Part shown: one piece after another, positions 56,713 to 64,000 of the stretch
Position numbering within the stretch: the stretch's first letter is position 1
How the letters are laid out: every line of letters begins with the position of its first letter
NCBI GenBank assembly: GCA_025201365.1
Contig: JAIXMF010000001.1
Span: 2,790,001 to 2,854,000, forward strand
Reading direction: 5' to 3'
Source: Syncephalis plumigaleata
Taxonomy: Eukaryota; Zoopagomycota; Zoopagomycetes; Zoopagales; Piptocephalidaceae
Length of the DNA stretch: 64,000 nucleotides
Position numbers and translations under genes: made by a program
The notes under the pieces: generated by a model
Databases searched by the model: none
What the model was told of the DNA's origin: nothing
The model's input: the letters and a program-made list of their open reading frames with translations, nothing else

Positions 56713-58194
56713 TAACCTAAATGGCCAATGATGACGGCATCATAGCACTCACTACATAGTGAGCTATTTAATGACTCACACCACTTCTCTTCACACCACT
56801 TCTATTTACTCTTCGCTTCTCTTCTTCTTCTCTTCTTCTTCTCTTCTTTGTCATTCAAATGTGCTATTTATTCTTTTGTTGTTTAAACATACACATAGTA
56901 AAATAGGTCAGTGCTCTGTAAACTGTTTGCGTGTAGCGTAGCGCTGAGTGTGGTAATGAGCGTAGTTGACTTTTTTCAACTCAGTGTAATATCGATACCT
57001 GTAACGGGTGTCGGCCTTCTACGCTACTTGCTTGCGGACATTCATATACTTGTATAATATGAAGCTACTGCAAAACAATGGAGGGAATAAATGAACTTAA
57101 CTAGCCAGTAAAGATACGTAGTGTGGAGGGATGGAGATACCTCCATTGTTCTACAGGTCATTCAGTTGTAATGTAGCCGGGTAGCCTCTCTATTATATGA
57201 ATATTATGGAGTGTATCGGTTTGCAAATACTTGAATACATATCTTTATTCTATGTTGATATGTGTTTAAGTAATTTGCCATCATAATATCATGTAAGTTA
57301 TGCTTTGCCGTGATATTTGATCATCATGTTGCTGCTTCAGGGAGAAGGGCCTAGTTTACTTGGTATTATGGTGACTGCCCTTATTTAATGATATGTTTTT
57401 GTGTATGTTTAATCACTCTTTATTTGCGCTATCCTATCGCATTCTAATTGTACTTTTATTCATATCTCCATATCCCAATCCCTTTATTTATTATGTTATG
57501 TCCCATTAGCACCAATACATTTTGTATAAACGTGCTAATTTACTGATCCCATCGTATGTGCTTCAGTTGATATGCCATGAACCGCTACGGAAGTAGCAGC
57601 ATCGTCTATGGCGGTGATGCTTAGCCAGCATCACCATCATACTGTCGATGTGGTGTATGGCCATTTGCAATGAATGGACCATATGCCCGCTCTTCCATAG
57701 TGTCTACTGCCGAATGTTATCACACTAACATTCAGCAGTATAGTGGTATATTGTCGTAAGGCTATCCAGCTGACTCAGCATTGCATGTCCGCTCCATAAA
57801 AAAGGCTATGGCTACGGCTGCGGATATGATGGGGACATAACATATCTTAACACTTTATTGTAATCCATTCATTCATTCATACATATTAATACCAGGTAAG
57901 TTCGTTTATTACAATACAATAACAATATTACAATTAGAACATCCAACTGTCAACGATATTGACTGCATACTATTTCCATTCTATTCGGTAAGTTGTCATT
58001 TCTATTCATTGTTAATACAAGTGACAACATCCAGACAATATGTACTAATTCCCATTCTAAATGTCAATCAACTAATATTCAACAACAGCGACAACATACC
58101 GGAATAATCAACCATGCCAATGCTTATTGCCAACACTCATTGCCATCCATCATTGACAAGTATCCACTAGCAATATTAATAAACATGAATCAAT
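56713..58194. other. Spacer with a possible gene remnant
   Basis: No convincing gene. A CTTCTT/TCTTC-rich run is at 56815-56850. Between 57577 and 57880 the plus strand has Gly/Tyr-rich pieces (NRYGSSSIVYGGDA; KGYGYGCGYDGD) separated by stops, perhaps a decayed or error-containing small gene. The left end of the element that terminates at 58792 was not found. Confidence 0.3.
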
Positions 58195-58792
58195 TTGATC
58201 TATATCGGCGTGCACCTTTTACTCTTATCACTCTTTTCCGTCATCTGTTTGTATGCCACCATTACGTCATGCTTTTATTTGTATTTTATTTGTTTACTGC
58301 CATCTACATACTCTATTTACCACATACAAGCATACATTGTTTCTTCGAATAAGCTGGCATATGTGTTCATGCACCCTTCCTTGCTCATTCCTTGCTCCTT
58401 CGTGACAAGTCAGTCATTCTATTAGTTACTGCTTGTTTATTACATTGTTTATCGTGTATTCACTTTGCTCACTCGTTGCTTTCTACGCAAGCAATCGTAA
58501 GCATTATGATCATAACTTATCTATCATACTAGTTTATTACTACTTGTAAGTACATGACATGGCAATATCCAACTATACTCGTACACTTGTATCATCTACC
58601 TTATAGAATTGATGATGATAGTTATTGTTATCAATAAATGATCCATTACTAATACTGAATTGTTATTATTATTATGCTGTGTCAATTGGCATTTCTACGA
58701 TGATAATAATGGTGATAACAATTGTGTAAATCTACTTATTAATAAGCACAATAGTTAAATGCTAACTGCGCAAATTGGATGGAAAAACATTG
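58195..58792. mobile_element. Truncated TIR element, inverse of the 46.6 kb copy
   Basis: About 600 bp highly similar, in inverted orientation, to 46636-47225. The right terminus GGATGGAAAAACATTG is followed by TA at 58793-58794; the left terminus is missing. It ends only 84 bp before the CDK10 start, so it forms part of that promoter. Confidence 0.75.
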
Positions 58793-58875
58793 TATAAAGT
58801 GAATTCTCTTATTTGTTGTTTACACTTGTTTGTTCAATTCCTTCCTTCCTTCCTTCCTTGCTACTCGTTGTAATC

Positions 58876-60578
58876 ATGCAGAATCCCGCTCTGGATTCGG
58901 GTAATCTTGTCTCGTTAACGGGAAAGGAGTGCCGTATTGATACGCGTAAATTTACTGGTGCTTGTCGAAGTGTTGATGAATTTGAGAAACTAAATCGTGT
59001 AGGTGAAGGCACCTACGGTATCGTCTAGTAAGTGGTAACCTTCCTCTAGACGAATAGACAGGCTAATATAGAGTGTAAACTAGTCGGGTACGCGATCGAC
59101 GAACTAATAGCATCCTGGCGTTAAAGCGTATTCGTATGGAGCATGAAAGTGACGGATTACCACTTAGTAGTCTACGTGAAATTGCCCTACTTAAACGGCT
59201 TAACCACGTGAATGTAGTACGTGTACAGGATGTAGTCGTTGGGCGTGGTCTAGAGAATATATTCATGGTCATGGAATACTGCGAACAAGTACGTAATGAT
59301 AGTAAGAGTAAACACGACGATATTTATTGAATATATGTATGTATGTATGTATGTATGTATAGGATCTGGCCACTTTGTTAGATAATATGAAAACACCTTA
59401 TTCCCTATCTGATGGTAAGCAATTCGTAATAACTAGCATTAGCATCGAGGAATAATGTACTAATGTACTGCGTGTATATGTTTGAATGTTTATATAGTGA
59501 AATGTTTGGTGCAACAACTATTACGCGGATTAGCCTACTGCCATCATCATGGCGTTGTCCACCGGTAATTATAGGCGATCTGGACTATAAACGTCATACT
59601 CTATGATAATATGTTTGTATTGCTAGCGATCTGAAAGCGTCGAATCTACTACTTACCGCACAAGGTATCCTAAAAATAGGTAAGCAATAATAATAGACTA
59701 GCATCAATAGAATGCGATATTGATATTGCTATTTGTTTACTATACAATTAGCGGATTTCGGTCTTGCTCGAGCATTCAATAGACGTCCCAAACGTCCAAT
59801 GACCCCTCGTGTTGTCACTCTATGGTATCGTGCTCCTGAACTACTCTTTGGTGATCCTAACTACTCGGCACCCATTGATTTATGGTAAGATAATAACAAT
59901 GCTCATCAAATATACCTACTATGTATATAATGCTGATCTATCCAATGTACAGGTCTGTTGGCTGTATACTCGGTGAACTATTACGGCATCAACCATTACT
60001 GGCGGGTAGTGTGGAGCAAGAGCAAATCATCCTCATAATACGATTACTCGGCACACCACATAATGGTATATGGCCCGAGTTCTCGCGACTTCCCTTGGCC
60101 AAATCATTCCAACTGCCCTATCAGCCGTAAGTGTATGGCGATTGCTTAACTGATTGCTACATCTAATACAATAATTGATATCATTCTTAGTAATGACACA
60201 TTGAAATCGGCCTTTCCCGGTGTATCCGGTAATACGATTGATCTACTGCATGGTTTATTACGCTACGATCCATCACGTCGACTTTCCGTGCAACAAGCGT
60301 TGTCTCATCCATATTTCCGCGAATCACCACTTCGTACGTCATCATTTCGTGTCAATATAGTAAACATTTCTAACTAATAACATTATTTGTTCAATTAGCG
60401 AGTCATCCCTCGATGTTACCCACTCATCCAGAATTCCGTAATATCGCCACATCATCCTCTGCTTCAACTGCATCCTCTCAAGCGTATGTAGTAGATTATT
60501 TACACTAATACAATGAATACCCTCTACTAACTTTACTGTTATTACAGGAGATCATTAAAAGCACAAGACATTAAATAG
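58876..60578 (+). CDS. Cyclin-dependent kinase 10 (CDK10) family
   Basis: Protein kinase of the CDK10/CDK11 branch. Start MQNPALDSG at 58876, then [20 protein letters not shown] with the glycine loop. The [14 protein letters not shown] sequence replaces the PSTAIRE helix, as in CDK10 (PISSLREI). After [19 protein letters not shown] come the active-site exons [22 protein letters not shown] (HRDLK), [20 protein letters not shown] and [15 protein letters not shown], then [38 protein letters not shown] and a Ser/Ala-rich end. About ten exons, all in frame. Active-site residues are all present, so it should be active; the cyclin partner is unknown. Confidence 0.93.
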
Positions 60579-60703
60579 TCGAGTATTAATCATGAATACA
60601 ATTGCATATCATCACATTATCATCATTACTATTACTAAACTATAATAAAATACTAATAGCTAAATAGAAACAATGATTATTATACAAATGATGATGATTT
60701 GTA

Positions 60704-63700
60704 CTAATTATGTTGTTGAAAGAATTGCGCAGTACGACGAATACTATCACCAAACTGCGAACAATTCACTAATCGATCACGAATCCATGCTGGTAAACAT
60801 TGTCGTATACGCTCATTACTAGTGTAGCGATGATCTAATAAAGCAATAACTGCATAGTCATTACGATGTCTAATAGCTCGACCTAAATAAGAGTAAATTA
60901 CAACATTCAGTTACCATTCAATTTGTACACGTACCAATGGATTGATTAACTGCTCTCATACAAATGGATTCGTAGTATTTCATTCCCTTTTCATTTAGTT
61001 TAATACCATTCTCTGTCTTTTCCTATAATTGATTGTATTAGTTAATTACGTTGTAATACATATGAAATGAACAATATGCGTATTACTTACCTCGATACCA
61101 TTAATAAATCGTAATTGTTCCTGTAGTTCTGGTGATGTTAAATTAGGGAATGGTAACCCGAACATGACTACTCCTCTACATGCAATGCTATCGTTTTAGT
61201 GTAGTGCGCTTTCGCTTTACAATTAGATAGCTTACCGGCCTAATCGATCAGAAAAGTTGATGCCCTCACTCATCTTACCGCCCACAACACAGAATAATAC
61301 GGCACCATTGTAGTCATTCTAGATCATATAGCTGACATGTTAATATCCCAATTTTATCAATGAACTAGATTCAAATCATTACCGGTGTATCAATGGCTGT
61401 TGTGTATAGTCGCCAAAGATGATCGATCTTTTCTGCTTGTCGTGGTTCAACAAATATCTAACAATTTGTATATCATTATCAATCAATGAATCAAGTGCAA
61501 TAAAATAAGCGACGAGTATTATACCTGTTTTCGTTTAGCCAACCTTGCTAATAAACCAGTGCTACTCCAGTGTTGATAAATAGAATCTAGATAGCCGTAG
61601 GATGAAAAGAAACACACAACACCATCCGGTATGATTCGACATAGATTAACAAGTGCTTGTCCTAGACTATCCATCTAATAATGATAATAATTATGATAAT
61701 ATACACATTAGTATGAGAGTATATTATCATAGTCATTGATGCCTAGTATCCACCTGTTCTTTATCTTGTCTATGTGCATATGTCAACTCGAATGTTTTTC
61801 CCGTAGGTCCCTGACTAATAGCAAGTGCTAGTAATGATTCAGGTGGCACGATATGTCCACAACTAAAGTGAACGCGTTGCTCCATCGGCAAATACGGGAA
61901 TAGTCGATTTACTAGTTCATCAATGGGTGACATCGTGCCACCAGCTAATATGATAGCGCGTGCCTCCTCTACCGTAGATTTGAATGATTTAGATGGATCT
62001 AATAGTAGATATTTCAATTCGACTAGTTCAGTTTGACGATCTGTCAATGATGTTTGCACTAGTACACGTCCATCTTCATCTGCATTAATCAACGAGACGA
62101 GAAATAGTTCAATCTGATGTATCCAACTTGCCGAGTAAATCGATGCTAATTAATGTAACATATCATTAATAATAGTAGAGTAGAGTACACAAAGTAATTA
62201 CTTACCATTACTATTATTACTAGTAGTATCATCATTCACTGAATGATTCTTTTGGTGTTCTACAAATCCATAAAGCTAATATGATCGTGTATTACACATC
62301 AGTCTCATTTATCATTAAGCAGTAATAATAGATCATTGTACACCCACTTTACGTGCAATATGACTCTTTTGCATAAATTGTTGTAGCTCTAGCATATTAA
62401 TGTCATCAACATTCAGTTTATGTAGGAATTCATTTGCTCTATAACAACAAGTAGATTTGGCTAATGCAGATCGACTAGTATGTTGTGTTGATCTTGTTGT
62501 CATGGATTGGTTGTAGTTACGTGTAAATACATTGAGTGCCTTAAGCACTACTAGTAACTCTCGTACTCGTACAGCATTATTGCTTGACAATCGATTCTTA
62601 TATCGTTCAAGATAGGCTGACAATTGACGTAGTGTTGTCTCAATTTGTAAATGAGAAACAACCACTGTATGAATTTGCGTAAGTGTGTCCACTAGACTAA
62701 TCGGATATTAGTCAATATTTACCAATTGATATAGTATAGCTTACTTGTGTGCCTCATCTATAATAACTACATGACCCTTGAGTGATATACCCATTGATTG
62801 ACGTGCCGATGGTTGTAATAATAATTGATAGGGCAATGTAATCAACTAATATACGAGAGAGTTGAATGAGATGATGTGTATATTACTTTACTAATTCATT
62901 GCTTACCTGACATTCAGGAATACTTTGTCGTACTCCAAAGTATGGACATGCTTTTAATTCACGTCCTAATTGTGTTAACTCTTCAATATCATGTATAGCA
63001 TCCTATAGATGACATAGTAATCTATTAGATTAACATTCCCGTATATATGTATATGTATATGTATATAGATAAATATATATATACCTGTAGATGATTAGTA
63101 AATGATTGATAGATATCACTATGTGGTTGATCATAATAGGGACATTTGTCTTTTACACCTAGTATACTAATTAGTTACATGTTCACAATACTTTTATATT
63201 ACTATTGCTTACCTTTAGTCCGTAATTCTAAGCATCGATCATTGATTCTTGCCACTGAAGAAAGTGAACGAACAGCCGGATTAATACACAATGATTGACG
63301 TGATCCTAATGATACACATTGAATCTGTGAGGCATATTTTGTTTTACGTAGTTCCTCTACAAATTGTGCTAATTGTGAATGTGTACGTGAACAGTAGAAT
63401 ATCTATAATTCATTATTGTTATTAACTAACTAACTAACTAGTAGGAGACAAGCTAGCTATTACCTTTGTAACATCGGTTGCTAATGCTTGTTGTACTTGT
63501 TTGATCGATGATGCTGATAGTATTGCTTCATCATGAGCATCCAATCTAGATAATTTAACTAATTAGCAAGTAGAACAGATATACATATATAGTACTTGTT
63601 TATACTTACTGTGCCATAAGTGAACGTACATCATTAGTTAAATACGTGTCATGCTCATGTTGTTCATTAGATTCAGTATTATTCTTATTCTTGTTGTTGT

Positions 63701-64000
63701 CATTAACATCATCTAATAGGAAATCAGATTCCGTTGATAATGCTACTGTTCTATTATCATGTTCTTTTGTATTCGTTTTCTACTCATATTCATATTCATA
63801 TTAATATCTATTACTGCTCTATTATATTAATAACTATTACCTGACGTTTCATTGTAGATGATGGATTACTGTAAGATTCGCGATGATTGATGCTACGTGC
63901 TTTTGCTCTAGCTTGTTGTGCGGCTATTCGTTTTGCTTCTCTTGCCTCTCGAATTTCTGCTTGTTCTCGACGCCATCGATCAATTTGATGTTGAATAATC
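60704..64000 (-). CDS. CHL1: ATP-dependent DNA helicase Chl1/DDX11, partial at 5' end
   Basis: Iron-sulfur superfamily 2 helicase (XPD/FANCJ group) needed for sister-chromatid cohesion and replication-fork repair. The visible part starts inside the N-terminal region ([20 protein letters not shown], near 63900-64000), then domains with [20 protein letters not shown] (about 63290-63360), the cysteine-containing FeS region (CLELRTKG at about 63210-63240, and other cysteines toward 62930), [20 protein letters not shown], the DEAH-type VVIIDEAH with HK (about 62740-62770), and in helicase domain 2 [20 protein letters not shown] and [20 protein letters not shown] (about 61130-61260). It ends [13 protein letters not shown] with a stop at 60704. 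More than ten introns of 45-75 nt. The 5' end is beyond the window. Confidence 0.9.

Noticed and set aside
1-64000. tRNA, rRNA or other structural RNA genes
   Set aside because: None recognised by eye on either strand; a covariance-model scan would be needed to exclude them.

Overview
The window is nuclear DNA of a fungus, probably an early-diverging (zygomycete-grade) lineage. It is AT-rich, with short GT-AG introns (about 45-110 nt) and dense genes. It carries fungal-type genes: a Rom2-like RhoGEF, a GPI-type GH18 chitinase, a chitin-directed LPMO with a CBM19-like tail, and a fungal membrane protein of a 'PWG' type. It also holds TA-flanked transposon pieces with a Fanzor-like C-terminus. 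The lineage is inferred from gene content only.

Layout. 1-2.2 kb: GPN1 GTPase (3' end outside) and cytidine deaminase, minus strand. 2.7-7.9 kb: RhoGEF (DEP-DH-PH-CNH) and prefoldin subunit 3. 7.9-16 kb: long microsatellite-rich spacers around a Psr1/NIF-type phosphatase. 16-21.3 kb: secreted class 3 lipase, a two-pass membrane protein with a coiled-coil tail, and 8-oxoguanine DNA glycosylase. 21.4-26.8 kb, minus: a multi-pass membrane/FN3/coiled-coil protein and a GPI-type GH18 chitinase. 27.4-29 kb: a degenerate kinase-like gene. 29.4-33.06 kb: a 1.83 kb tandem duplication carrying two identical genes for a 62-aa secreted peptide and duplicating the 5' end of the proteasome beta-1 gene, which is complete only at the right. 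34-40 kb: a small probable mitochondrial protein, Sub2/UAP56 and TIM44. 40.7-44.3 kb: mitochondrial uS14 and the splicing factor Clf1. 45.6-49 kb: LPMO and a repetitive secreted protein. 50-53.2 kb: glutaminyl cyclase and a second pseudokinase. 54.7-56.2 kb: a Cdc20-family WD40 protein. 58.9-64 kb: CDK10 and the CHL1/DDX11 helicase (5' end outside).

Mobile DNA clusters between 39.9 and 58.8 kb: a family with about 30-bp terminal inverted repeats and TA flanks. Two full-length copies keep a reading frame that looks like the last RuvC motif and C-terminus of a Fanzor (eukaryotic TnpB-like) protein, running toward one terminus. The segment from that stop codon to the element end is shared by both copies and is a candidate guide-RNA scaffold.

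A recurring technical signal matters for any reader. At least six conserved host genes change reading frame at short homopolymers, nearly always as if one base of the run were missing. I read this as uncorrected single-base assembly errors rather than gene death, but the sequence alone cannot settle it.

Functionally the core genes cover RNA polymerase II assembly (GPN1), tubulin/actin folding (prefoldin), Rho1 cell-wall signalling (RhoGEF), splicing and export (Clf1, Sub2), proteasome, mitochondrial import and translation (TIM44, uS14m), DNA repair and cohesion (OGG1, Chl1) and the cell cycle (Cdc20-like, CDK10). The accessory part (25-33 kb and 45-53 kb) is rich in secreted proteins, several with clear TATA boxes, in keeping with strongly expressed cell-wall or host-interaction genes.
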